Assembly (NCBI GenBank): GCA_035944135.1
Contig: DASZBM010000007.1
Coordinates: 1 to 64,000, forward strand
DNA: 64,000 bases
Direction: 5' to 3'
Source: Acidobacteriaceae bacterium
Lineage (GTDB): Bacteria; Acidobacteriota; Terriglobia; Terriglobales; Acidobacteriaceae
The position numbers were made by a program, and so were the translations under genes. The notes beneath the pieces are model-generated. The model was not told where the DNA came from, did no database searches, and worked only from the letters and a program-made list of their open reading frames with translations. Positions 33,079 through 40,364 of this stretch are shown here, piece after piece. Each line of letters starts with the position of its first letter. Position 1 is the first letter of the stretch.

Positions 33079-34125
33079 ATGAATCCAAGAAAACAGCGAC
33101 TTAGACTGGCGCTGAGGTGGTTCCCATTGCGATTCGCAGCCCGACTGCTGAAAGTTCTGTTCCTGCTCATCCTCATCGCCGCAGCCGCCGTCGCCTTCCT
33201 CTTCCTCGTCCCCTACGGCCCCTCGACCGAGCAATTCGTCGACATCGCCCCCGGCACCAGCACGCTCGAGATGGGCCGCCAGCTCAAACAGGCCGGCATC
33301 CTGCGCACCGGCTACGAGCTCGACGCACTCCGCCTCACCCGCGGCGGCAGCCTCAAAGCCGGCGAATACCGCTTCGACCACCCCGCCAAACCCTCTGAGG
33401 TCTACGATCGCCTCCACCGCGGCGACGTCTTCACCATCGCCCTCACCATCCCCGAGGGCTACAACATCTTCGACATCGCCGGCGCCGTACAGGCCGCCGG
33501 CCTCGACTCCAGCGCCAGCTTCCTCGCCGCCGAACGCCGCCACACCGAGCTCATCAACCCCTGGAATCCGCAGGCCACCTCCCTCGAAGGTTTCCTCTTC
33601 CCCGACACCTACAAATTCAACCGCCACACCACTGAGGTCCAGATGCTCGGCGCCATGGTCAAGCGCTTCGCCGAGGTCGCCACCCGCCTCCGCATCGACC
33701 CCGCCAACGCCCACCGCGTCGTCACCATGGCCTCACTCATCGAGCGCGAGGTCCGCGTCCCCGCCGAGCGGCCCGTCGTCGCCGGCGTCTTCGAAAACCG
33801 CCTCCAGGCCGGCATGCCCCTCCAGACCGATCCCTCCGTCATCTACGCCTCGCTCCTCAACGGCACCTGGACCGGCGTCATTCACCAGAGCGAGCTCCAC
33901 TCCGACTCCCCCTACAACACCTACACCCACGCCGGCCTTCCGCCCGGCCCCATCTGCAACCCCGGCGTCGCCTCCCTCCAGGCCGCCCTTCGCCCCGCCC
34001 AGACCGACTACATGTACTTCGTCGCCAACCCTGACGGCTCCTCCAAATTCGCCAAAGAGCTCGACGAGCACAACGCCAACGTCGCCCAGTACCGCCAGCA
34101 ACAGTCAGCACCGCCGCAAAAGTGA
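33079..34125 (+). CDS. mltG: Endolytic murein transglycosylase MltG
   Basis: A 348-aa membrane-anchored lytic transglycosylase. One transmembrane helix (about 23-45) is followed by a LysM-like region (IAPGTSTLEMGRQLKQAGIL) and the YceG catalytic domain: SLEGFLFPDTYKF (168-180), MASLIEREV with the catalytic Glu222, FENRLQAGMPLQTDPSVIY and SPYNTYTHAGLPPGPICNPG. It cuts nascent glycan strands and so sets their length. A TTG two codons before the chosen ATG is possible. The gene stands alone. Confidence 0.93.
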   Translation: MNPRKQRLRLALRWFPLRFAARLLKVLFLLILIAAAAVAFLFLVPYGPSTEQFVDIAPGTSTLEMGRQLKQAGILRTGYELDALRLTRGGSLKAGEYRFDHPAKPSEVYDRLHRGDVFTIALTIPEGYNIFDIAGAVQAAGLDSSASFLAAERRHTELINPWNPQATSLEGFLFPDTYKFNRHTTEVQMLGAMVKRFAEVATRLRIDPANAHRVVTMASLIEREVRVPAERPVVAGVFENRLQAGMPLQTDPSVIYASLLNGTWTGVIHQSELHSDSPYNTYTHAGLPPGPICNPGVASLQAALRPAQTDYMYFVANPDGSSKFAKELDEHNANVAQYRQQQSAPPQK

Positions 34126-34543
34126 GGTCCCCAGGCCTGTGCCCGGATTCCAAGCGCCAAAGGCGCGCCTTATATCAGCCTGCGGCGCAGCCCCAGGTCC
34201 GCGCCCGCCGAAGCACGCCTTCAGCCATAAAGTCGCTGAATCCCCCAGAAGTGGAATAGATACCGGTTTCCCCAGCACGTTAAATAGGTCTTGTGTTCAC
34301 GCTCACACGTGAGACACGCAGTCGGGCCCCAGAAATCGTTCTACATACGCATGGAGGTGGGCGAGCTCTCGAACGTTAGAGCTCGTTCTGCTTTTAAGCC
34401 GTCAACGATTCTCATCTCCGCACACTCCCACTACCCATTTGCCGCGCACACTCGCACAAGCGGGTGATGTAAGCGCGCACTAAAGTTGTCATACTAGTCC
34501 TCGTACAGCCACCCGAGCAGCGTGTGGTAGATGGGGCTAAACA
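34126..34543. other. Gene-poor region with one repeat copy
   Basis: No supported gene is seen. The stretch holds a short hairpin (CAAGCGCC-AAA-GGCGCG type) right after mltG and the repeat copy R1 at 34361-34412. Open frames on the minus strand over it look like shadows. Confidence 0.4.
34361..34412. repeat. Imperfect direct repeat R1 with stem-loop
   Basis: About 52 bases that match 34955-35007 at roughly 80-85% by eye: both begin GCGAGCTCTCGA, continue AGAGCTCGTTC and end with a GTCA-CGATTCT block. Each holds a hairpin with stem GAGCTCT/AGAGCTC. R2 lies at the 3' end of the HigBA pair, so R1 may be a leftover of a similar 3' end. Confidence 0.6.
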
Positions 34544-34912
34544 ATGAAGTATTGGAAACAGCAAGACGATGGCAGGTTTCGGCGTATAGACGGTGCCGAG
34601 GTGCGTGCGAATAGCGGGAACCAGGAGCGTCCCTGGACGGCCACCGGCCCAGGCAATCAGGTTCTCAGCATAACGATCCTCTCCAAGCCGTCTGCCCGTA
34701 CCTGGCGCTACGCCAGGCACGCTATGGACGCAGTCGAGCAGCATTTCCCGCTGACACACTACGCGGGCTCTCCAGCAGAGGCGTCTCCTGCCAGCCAGAA
34801 TCCACGCCAGGCTCAGTCCATCTCTGTTCGAGAGCGCCTGATCTCCCGCGCCCGAATCTTTTCCCAGCCATTCGATTGGCGTTGGCCGAGTCTGATCTTG
34901 GATCGCTTCTGA
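34544..34912 (+). CDS. Possible small protein of unknown function
   Basis: A 122-residue frame between the two repeat copies. The first 25 residues (MKYWKQQDDGRFRRIDGAE) look protein-like, while the rest is Arg/Ser/Pro-rich and less convincing. No clear ribosome site precedes the ATG, and a long minus-strand frame overlaps it. I recognise no family. It may be a degraded gene of a mobile segment. Confidence 0.3.
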   Translation: MKYWKQQDDGRFRRIDGAEVRANSGNQERPWTATGPGNQVLSITILSKPSARTWRYARHAMDAVEQHFPLTHYAGSPAEASPASQNPRQAQSISVRERLISRARIFSQPFDWRWPSLILDRF

Positions 34913-34954
34913 GCCGATCGCCCAGGGCGCGAGTGCCACACCTCACACAAATAT

Positions 34955-35007
34955 GCGAGCTCTCGAGTATTGAGAGCTCGTTCATACCTTAAGCAGTCAG
35001 CGATTCT
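34955..35007. repeat. Imperfect direct repeat R2 with stem-loop
   Basis: Second copy of the repeat at 34361-34412. It carries a perfect 8-bp hairpin (GAGCTCTC with GAGAGCTC, 34957-34979) and ends seven bases from the stop of the antitoxin gene, so it may also act as its terminator. Confidence 0.6.
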
Positions 35008-35013
35008 TTATGG

Positions 35014-35424
35014 CTAGGCAGCCCTGCGCCGTGATCTCTTCGCCGCGACAGTCTTGCGTTGCTGTTTTGAATCCCCCGCCGTGTCCGCGAAGCCTTCATG
35101 GAACGCGCTCGCCGGCGGCGCCAGGTTGAAGCTTCCGTTGGGGAACACGGCCGAAATTTCCAGCCGGCCGCCCAGCGCCTCGATGTACTTGGCGAGTGTG
35201 CTGAGCATCATGTCCGAGCGCTGCTCCAGTGCCGCAACACTCGGCTGAGAGATCCCGAGCCTCTCGGCAATCTCCACCTGTGTCAGGTTTTGCGCCTTGC
35301 GGAGTTTGCCGTAGCCCATGCGCTCAACTTCCGCGACCGCCTGCTCACGAATACGGTCGCGTTCTTCAGGCGTGAAGCTCTTCTCGGCAATATCCTCCCA
35401 CTTGTGAGTCTTCATAGCTGCCAC
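35014..35424 (-). CDS. XRE-type antitoxin (HigA-like)
   Basis: A 136-aa protein with a helix-turn-helix at about residues 40-95 (LRKAQNLTQVEIAERLGISQ, PSVAALEQRSDMMLSTLAKY, IEALGGRLEI). The form 'LRxAxxLTQxEIAERLGIsQ' with the LEISAVFP strand after it is typical of HigA2-like antitoxins. The C-terminus is Lys/Arg-rich. The gene lies 23 bases after the toxin gene on the same strand; toxin-first order is characteristic of HigBA. It likely represses its own promoter with the toxin. Confidence 0.85.
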   Translation of the reverse strand: MAAMKTHKWEDIAEKSFTPEERDRIREQAVAEVERMGYGKLRKAQNLTQVEIAERLGISQPSVAALEQRSDMMLSTLAKYIEALGGRLEISAVFPNGSFNLAPPASAFHEGFADTAGDSKQQRKTVAAKRSRRRAA

Positions 35425-35447
35425 GGTAGTGTCCTTTCGCTCTGGGC

Positions 35448-35789
35448 TCAGCCCATCAGGTATTCGTCGTACAACCGGTCTGCGAGCCGAATTGCGCTCG
35501 TATACCAGCTATTGCCCTTTCCAGTTTTCACGCCGCCAACCAGGAGCACCGCGTTCCGTTTTGGGTCGAAGATATACAGCACGCGATAGAAGTCACCTGC
35601 AGACGTTGTGCGCAGTTCCCGCATTCCCCCGTGTTTCGAACCCTTGATCTCGCTGCTGTACGGAGAGCCGAGCGCAGTCCCCTGAATGCCCAGGATCTCA
35701 ATAACGAATGCGACCTTCTTCTTCGCGTCTTCGTCGAGCGACCAAAACCAGTCGCGAAATTCGTCGGTGCCGATGATCTCGGTCGCCAT
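35448..35789 (-). CDS. HigB-like toxin (Gp49 family)
   Basis: About 113 residues of the phage-derived Gp49/HigB family: TDEFRDWFWSLDEDAKKKV, SSEIKGSKHGGMRELRTTSA, FYRVLYIFDPKRNAVLLVG and GVKTGKGNSWYTSAIRLAD. Relatives are ribosome-dependent mRNA interferases. The open frame reaches 35840; the ATG at 35789 gives a normal N-terminus. Toxin and antitoxin form one operon read leftward. Confidence 0.85.
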   Translation of the reverse strand: MATEIIGTDEFRDWFWSLDEDAKKKVAFVIEILGIQGTALGSPYSSEIKGSKHGGMRELRTTSAGDFYRVLYIFDPKRNAVLLVGGVKTGKGNSWYTSAIRLADRLYDEYLMG

Positions 35790-36344
35790 CGCCACAATAT
35801 AGCTCCCAACATATATAAAGTCCAGACTATAAAAACTCAATGCTTTGAAGGAGCCAGCTCAGTTGCGTTGGGCTTTAACCCAAGGTCTTCGTGCCGTAAA
35901 ACAGCCAGGCAGAACGCGGCTTCAGCTCGCTGAGGAACCGGTTCCAAATTGGCATCTGTCTCGCCCCCCGACTCCCCCAAAAAGCCCGCCTTTAGCCCCA
36001 AAAAGGAACCCCGTATCCCCTATTAGAAATAGGACGAAAGTACTGAAGTCACCTGTGCATACCGGCGGGGTTTCAGCCTACATTTCCAGAGGTGTTTACT
36101 CCAAAGATACTTGGGGCATACCATCGTGCACCCCAAGCCGTTGTGCCCACTTTTGAGCCAATGATTCCTTGCCCCTCCGATGTCCATACCTAGGCGAAGA
36201 TTAGGCGAAAACTAAATCCAAAACTCCCGCAATATACACGTAAGAGATTCTCGCCAAATTAGTTAGGTTTTTCAGGAACTTGTGGGAAATTTTCGTTTGA
36301 CAGGGGGGTGGGGCGCGGCTCTATAACCGCAGAACTCACCCACG
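35790..36344. other. AT-richer intergenic region with a promoter
   Basis: About 550 bases of lower GC than the surroundings with no convincing gene. It contains runs such as AAACTAAATCC and AATTAGTTAGG. A candidate sigma-70 promoter lies at 36297-36327. This stretch probably carries the control region of both the HigBA operon and the cassette starting at 36345. Confidence 0.45.
36297..36327 (+). promoter_or_regulatory. Candidate sigma-70 promoter
   Basis: A perfect -35 box TTGACA (36297-36302) and a -10 box TATAAC (36322-36327) are separated by 19 bases, slightly longer than the best 17. The spacer is very G-rich. It lies just upstream of the coupled cassette 36345-37479 and points toward it. 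Confidence 0.45.
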
Positions 36345-36608
36345 TTGGACGAGCGCCTCCGGAAACCGATTAAACCCCCGGCGGACAAATTTCCAAAACG
36401 AGGCGTGATGTTGGGGCCGGGATCTCCCATGGACCGGCCTGAGCCAACCGTGAATAAACAGATCCCCCCGTGGGGCGGCACTGCGCCGGGCAACACAGAG
36501 CGCAAGCACCACCACCGGGAGATCTCAAACAGCCTGACCGAGCCCATCCGACCGCGGAAATCCGACGAGGCTCGACGGGGGAGATGTGCGCCTTGGAGAA
36601 GAAAATGA
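36345..36608 (+). CDS. Possible small basic protein leading the coupled cassette
   Basis: An 87-residue frame, rich in Pro, Arg and Lys. Its stop overlaps the ATG of the next gene in an ATGA, the same junction as between the next two genes, which hints that it is real. The start is uncertain: TTG at 36345 or ATG at 36408 (MLGPGSPMDRPEPTVN). I recognise no family, and composition alone would not make it convincing. Confidence 0.35.
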   Translation: MDERLRKPIKPPADKFPKRGVMLGPGSPMDRPEPTVNKQIPPWGGTAPGNTERKHHHREISNSLTEPIRPRKSDEARRGRCAPWRRK

Positions 36609-36823
36609 AGCACTTTTGCGTTGATCAAAATATCAAGCATGCTTGCGTTCAATTGAAGGTATGCGAGGGTTGCGGAGCACTTTGGCTCCGTGCCCAAAAC
36701 CATGGGACGTATTGCCGGAAATGCGCGTTGCGGTTGTCGGACTTCCCGCCACCCCGCGAGCGCAGCCGCGCAGGACGGAAGCCTAAAGTGCGGCTGCTGG
36801 TCTGCGAAGGGAGCGCGAAATGA
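36605..36823 (+). CDS. Small zinc-ribbon protein
   Basis: A 72-aa protein with two CxxC knuckles (VCEGCGALWLR and YCRKCALRL) forming a treble-clef or zinc-ribbon, then a Pro/Arg-rich basic tail. GGAGAAG stands just before the ATG at 36605. Its stop overlaps the next ATG (ATGA), so it is translated together with the sigma-like protein. It may bind nucleic acid or RNA polymerase; the role is not known. Confidence 0.65.
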   Translation: MKHFCVDQNIKHACVQLKVCEGCGALWLRAQNHGTYCRKCALRLSDFPPPRERSRAGRKPKVRLLVCEGSAK

Positions 36824-37479
36824 CCGCTACGCTGCAACAACTCGTGGGTATCCAGGTCGGGAACCTTACAGCAACTACGAACAACGGGTCAGCCAACATC
36901 GGAATGGAGAAGTCCGGCTCAATGCAGAAATCAGTCAGCGGTTTGCACCTGGTACACGTCTCGCGCAACCTTCGTCGCACGGAGCTCCGTGAGGCCACTA
37001 CAGGAAGGCCGATCGCCGTTCCCCGGATCATGGCCGTCGCCGAAACTGTTCAGCCGCCGGTCGAAAAGCCGCCCGTTGCCCCCACGGTCGAGCTCGCCTT
37101 CTATCGCAAGTACACTGAAGCGCTCCTCCGCCGCTACCTGCGCGTCTCCATGGAGGTCGGCCGCGTCCCCTCGGTCATGGGCCGCGAACTCTTTCGTGGC
37201 AACGTGTCTCACTACAAGGCAGAAGGCTTTGAGGATGCCGTCATCCTCTGCGTAGACATCGAGCGCTGCCTGGCGAAGCTGACCGAGTGGCATCTGCGGC
37301 TGGTCAAGCGCATCGCCATGCAGGGCTACACCCTGCAGGAAGCCGCCCCGCTCCTCGGACTCGACTTCAGACGGTGCCACGAACAGTACGGCGTTGCGCT
37401 GGACGAACTGACCAGGCACTTTCTGGCTGGCCGGATTCTCGAGCCTCTAAAATCTTGTCAAGATGTGGAAACCGTGTAA
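36820..37479 (+). CDS. Sigma-factor-like helix-turn-helix protein
   Basis: A 219-aa protein. The N-terminal 90 residues are low in structure; from about 95 the text FYRKYTEALLRRYLRVSMEV starts a helical domain, and near the C-terminus VKRIAMQGYTLQEAAPLLGL is laid out like a sigma-70 region 4 or phage-type HTH ('Q-G-Y-T-hxEhAxhLGh'). I read it as a DNA-binding or sigma-like regulator, without a firm family. It is the last gene of the coupled cassette, and a strong terminator stands about 100 bases after its stop. Confidence 0.6.
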   Translation: MTATLQQLVGIQVGNLTATTNNGSANIGMEKSGSMQKSVSGLHLVHVSRNLRRTELREATTGRPIAVPRIMAVAETVQPPVEKPPVAPTVELAFYRKYTEALLRRYLRVSMEVGRVPSVMGRELFRGNVSHYKAEGFEDAVILCVDIERCLAKLTEWHLRLVKRIAMQGYTLQEAAPLLGLDFRRCHEQYGVALDELTRHFLAGRILEPLKSCQDVETV

Positions 37480-37576
37480 AACGCTATAAGTAGCTCATAA
37501 CAAGCAACCTACAGGCGAGCAGAAAATCCGGAAATAATTTCACTCGACTTGGTATTCTAAAGAAGTACAGATCAAG

Positions 37577-37604
37577 CGGGAGACCCTACCGGGTCTCCCG
37601 TTTT
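37577..37604 (+). terminator. Rho-independent terminator of the zinc-ribbon/sigma-like cassette
   Basis: A perfect 10-bp stem (37577-37586 with 37591-37600), loop TACC and four T. It closes the cassette and isolates it from the gene at 37682. Confidence 0.85.
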
Positions 37605-37681
37605 CATTGGGGGAGGCAAATACATTGCGTTGTGGTGGTGGGAAAACACAGGGACGGTCCTCGATCCCGCGAACAGAGCTG

Positions 37682-37924
37682 ATGGCTGAGGCCGAGGGAC
37701 AGGAGCCGCGCGAAAAGCCGCTCCGGCCGCGTCAATGTCACAAATACCTGCAAAAAACGCTCGCTTCGGAGTTCAAATCGATCGTCGGCGGATTTGTCTC
37801 CGAGGCTCAGAAAGGCGGCTGCGCTCACATGAAACTGGCCGTTGAGCTGCTCGAATCGGTCAAAGACGACGGCCGCCGCCAGAAAGGCTCCGCCCAGCGC
37901 CTCCTTGAAGAGCTGGGCGAATAG
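37682..37924 (+). CDS. Small helical protein of unknown function
   Basis: An 80-aa protein, mostly helical and charged: RPRQCHKYLQKTLASEFKSI, VGGFVSEAQKGGCAHMKLAV, ELLESVKDDGRRQKGSAQRL. The open frame begins at 37607; I prefer the ATG at 37682, though no strong ribosome site supports either. The text resembles small proteins found beside phage or mobile regulatory genes in related bacteria, but I cannot name a family. Confidence 0.5.
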   Translation: MAEAEGQEPREKPLRPRQCHKYLQKTLASEFKSIVGGFVSEAQKGGCAHMKLAVELLESVKDDGRRQKGSAQRLLEELGE

Positions 37925-38064
37925 CTTTGAGCCCTACGAAGCCTCGAAGAACCTTTTGAACCAAACTCCACCCCGGTGCATCGGATTCCGAAGTGGTGTT
38001 CGCCGATACCGGGGTCCCCGGCGAGCTCGCTCGCTGGGGTGGCTATACTTAGGGTTTGCAGAGG

Positions 38065-38958
38065 ATGAAGATTCACCGAGCTTTCTCGATTGCGGGACTC
38101 GTTGCAGCTGCTGGTTTAACCGGCTGCTTTCGCACGACAACAATCGTGCAGCGTACGCAGGCCCCGGAGATGTACCGGAGCACGTCGGTCGACAATCTGG
38201 ACAGGATCATCTCCGCGCGCGACGAGTCGATCAAGACGCTCACCGCGTCGGTCCTCCTCACCGCCAGCACGGGCGGCGGCAAAGAGGGCAAGGTCGTCAC
38301 CTACACATCGTTCAAAGGCTTCATTTTCGTACGAAAACCGAGTGATTTGCGCGTAATTATGCAACTTCCGGTCGTCGGTTCCCGCGCCCTCGACATGGTA
38401 TCGAACGGCGATACCTTCACCCTGGTGCACGCCACCGGGGGGCACGGCGATGTATGGATTCAGGGCCGCAACACGGTCACAACGCCCTCCAAAAACGGCC
38501 TCGAAAACCTCCGGCCGCCGGTGTTTTTCGACTCACTGCTGGTACCCGGCGTAGGGCCGGACGAGTTCGTGAGTCTGACGGAATCGACGCGAGTCCTGGC
38601 GCCGCAATCGAAACACCAGGCCGCGATTGAAGAGCCGGATTACGACCTCATCGTGATGAAGCATGCGAGCGGAAACACGATGCGGCTGGAGCGGCTGGTG
38701 CACTTCAGCCGCATTTCTCTGCTGCCGTTTGAGCAGGACATCTACGACGACAAGGGCGAAATCGTAACCGTCGCGACGTACGACAAGTATCAGGATTTCA
38801 ACGGCATCCAGTTTCCGACCGTCATCAACATCAAGCGGCCGCTGGATGAGTACACGCTGAAGCTGCAGGTTACGAAGCTGACTTTGAATCAGCCGCTCGA
38901 GAACGATCAGTTCGAGCTGAAGATTCCAGCCGGAGCCACGGTTCAGGAGATGAAGTAA
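38065..38958 (+). CDS. Outer-membrane-type lipoprotein, LolA/DUF4292-like
   Basis: About 297 residues with a lipoprotein signal peptide (LVAAAGLTGC lipobox, Cys at about residue 22). The mature part fits the LolA/LolB-like half-barrel: KTLTASVLLTASTGGGKEGK, GFIFVRKPSDLRVIMQLPVV, ALDMVSNGDTFTLV and TVATYDKYQDFNGIQFPTVI, a typical order in periplasmic lipid-carrying or lipoprotein-sorting proteins. It probably faces the periplasm. A TTG three codons earlier (38056) is an alternative start. It converges on the oxidoreductase gene. Confidence 0.75.
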   Translation: MKIHRAFSIAGLVAAAGLTGCFRTTTIVQRTQAPEMYRSTSVDNLDRIISARDESIKTLTASVLLTASTGGGKEGKVVTYTSFKGFIFVRKPSDLRVIMQLPVVGSRALDMVSNGDTFTLVHATGGHGDVWIQGRNTVTTPSKNGLENLRPPVFFDSLLVPGVGPDEFVSLTESTRVLAPQSKHQAAIEEPDYDLIVMKHASGNTMRLERLVHFSRISLLPFEQDIYDDKGEIVTVATYDKYQDFNGIQFPTVINIKRPLDEYTLKLQVTKLTLNQPLENDQFELKIPAGATVQEMK

Positions 38959-38964
38959 CTCGTC

Positions 38965-39999
38965 TCAAACGAGCCCGGCGCGCTTTGCGTGGCCGGCGAT
39001 CTGCTGATTGATCTCCAGTGCGAGCGCAAGCGCCGCCCGGCCGGCTTCGCCGGTAACGCGCGGCGTGGTGCGGTAACGAACAGAGGAAATGAAATCTTCG
39101 AGCTCGAGCCGCAGCGGCTCCGCATGTTGCGGGTCCAGCTTCTCGAGCGAGAGCCCGCGCGAGGGATGTGATCCTTCTGCCGCGTGCATTGCAGCTCCGC
39201 CCGCGGTGAGCTGTGCGAGCAGCGAGGGATCGACCTTGATGGTCAGGAGCTCCTGGCGGGCGAAGTCGAGCGAAAGATACTCGTGCGGCTGAAACAGCCG
39301 CAGTTTGCGAACCTGTTCGGTGGAGACGCGGCTGGCGGTAAAGTTCGCCACGCAGCCGGATTCAAACTCGACGCGCACATTGGCGATGTCGACCTTGGGC
39401 GAGAGCACCGGTAGGCCAACAGCCCGGACCTCGCGCACGGCGGAGTTGGTCAGTGAGAGAACGACGTCGAGGTCGTGAATCATGAGGTCCAGTACGACAT
39501 CGACGTCGAGAGAGCGCGGCGTGAAGATGGAGAGGCGATGAGCCTCGAAGAACATGGGGCGCGTGATGCGCTCCGCGGCTGCGGTGACGGCGGGGTTGAA
39601 GCGCTCGAGGTGGCCGATCTGGAGGATGCGGCAGTTGCGCTCGGCGAGCGCAAGGACGCGGTCGGCCTCTTCGATCGAGGCGGCGAACGGCTTCTCGATG
39701 AGGACGTCGACACCGGCCTCGAGAAGGCGTTCTGCAACAGAGGCGTGATGGATTGTGGGGGCGCAGACGGACGCGGCGTCAAAGGGGGGCGCCGCGTTCG
39801 TCTGCAGGGCTTCATCGAGCGAGGCGTAGCCCGCGATGTCGTACTTCGAGGCGAGTTCGGAACGGCGGGATGGATCCGGCTCGACCAGAGCGGTGAGCCG
39901 GAGCGTTCCGGGGTCTGCGGCTTCAAGGTCGCGGTAGACGCGGAGATGGTTGCGCCCGAAGGCACCGGCGCCGATGACTGCGACACGAGGTGTTTGCAA
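38965..39999 (-). CDS. Gfo/Idh/MocA family oxidoreductase
   Basis: A 344-aa NAD(P)-dependent enzyme: the Rossmann start VAVIGAGAFGRNHLRVY, VDVLIEKPFAAS with the family EKP motif (Lys catalytic), IGHLERFNPAV and a C-terminal domain with DLMIHDLDVVLSL, in which the His and Asp are in the usual active-site place. The form 'GHLERFNPAV...DLMIHDLD' is also seen in the UDP-GlcNAc 3-dehydrogenase branch used for amide-linked lipid A, so that role is possible. A short conserved gene lies two bases upstream on the same strand. Confidence 0.88.
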   Translation of the reverse strand: MQTPRVAVIGAGAFGRNHLRVYRDLEAADPGTLRLTALVEPDPSRRSELASKYDIAGYASLDEALQTNAAPPFDAASVCAPTIHHASVAERLLEAGVDVLIEKPFAASIEEADRVLALAERNCRILQIGHLERFNPAVTAAAERITRPMFFEAHRLSIFTPRSLDVDVVLDLMIHDLDVVLSLTNSAVREVRAVGLPVLSPKVDIANVRVEFESGCVANFTASRVSTEQVRKLRLFQPHEYLSLDFARQELLTIKVDPSLLAQLTAGGAAMHAAEGSHPSRGLSLEKLDPQHAEPLRLELEDFISSVRYRTTPRVTGEAGRAALALALEINQQIAGHAKRAGLV

Positions 40000-40001
40000 G
40001 G

Positions 40002-40223
40002 TTACTTCTTTGTCGAGGATGTGGGAGATTCCACTGCCTCGCGGCAGCGGGCGTAGAGCTCGAAGAGCTGAGCGATCTGGTCTTCCGTCTTCGCGGTGCC
40101 GGGCGCGACGAACCCGGTGGACGCCGAGCCGGAGCGGCCGACGTTCGCGTGCGGAGCAATGAATTTGAGCAGGTCGAGGGCGATGTCTTCAGAGCGGCGA
40201 GCCAAGTTGGTGCTGGAGTCCAT
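40002..40223 (-). CDS. Small helical protein upstream of the oxidoreductase
   Basis: A 73-aa protein: ARRSEDIALDLLKFIAPHAN, then VGRSGSASTGFVAPGTAKTE and DQIAQLFELYARCREAV. It is predicted helical with no motif I know. It is separated from the oxidoreductase gene by two bases, so it is the first gene of that operon. It is probably a conserved hypothetical of this lineage. Confidence 0.65.
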   Translation of the reverse strand: MDSSTNLARRSEDIALDLLKFIAPHANVGRSGSASTGFVAPGTAKTEDQIAQLFELYARCREAVESPTSSTKK

Positions 40224-40364
40224 GATTGCCTTTCAGAGTGTTGCTAGAGCTGATGGTAGCGGCTCAGCGGAGAGGCGCGCAACGTAACCCCACTCATCCG
40301 CAAGCGTATGAGTCGGGCACCCAAGCGCAGAATTTTGAATAGGAATTTTCAGGAGAGAGGTGCG

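Noticed and set aside
34412-34939. 175-residue minus-strand frame between repeats R1 and R2
   Set aside because: Composition is Arg/Thr/Cys-rich and not protein-like; it overlaps the slightly better plus-strand frame, and neither has a clear ribosome site.
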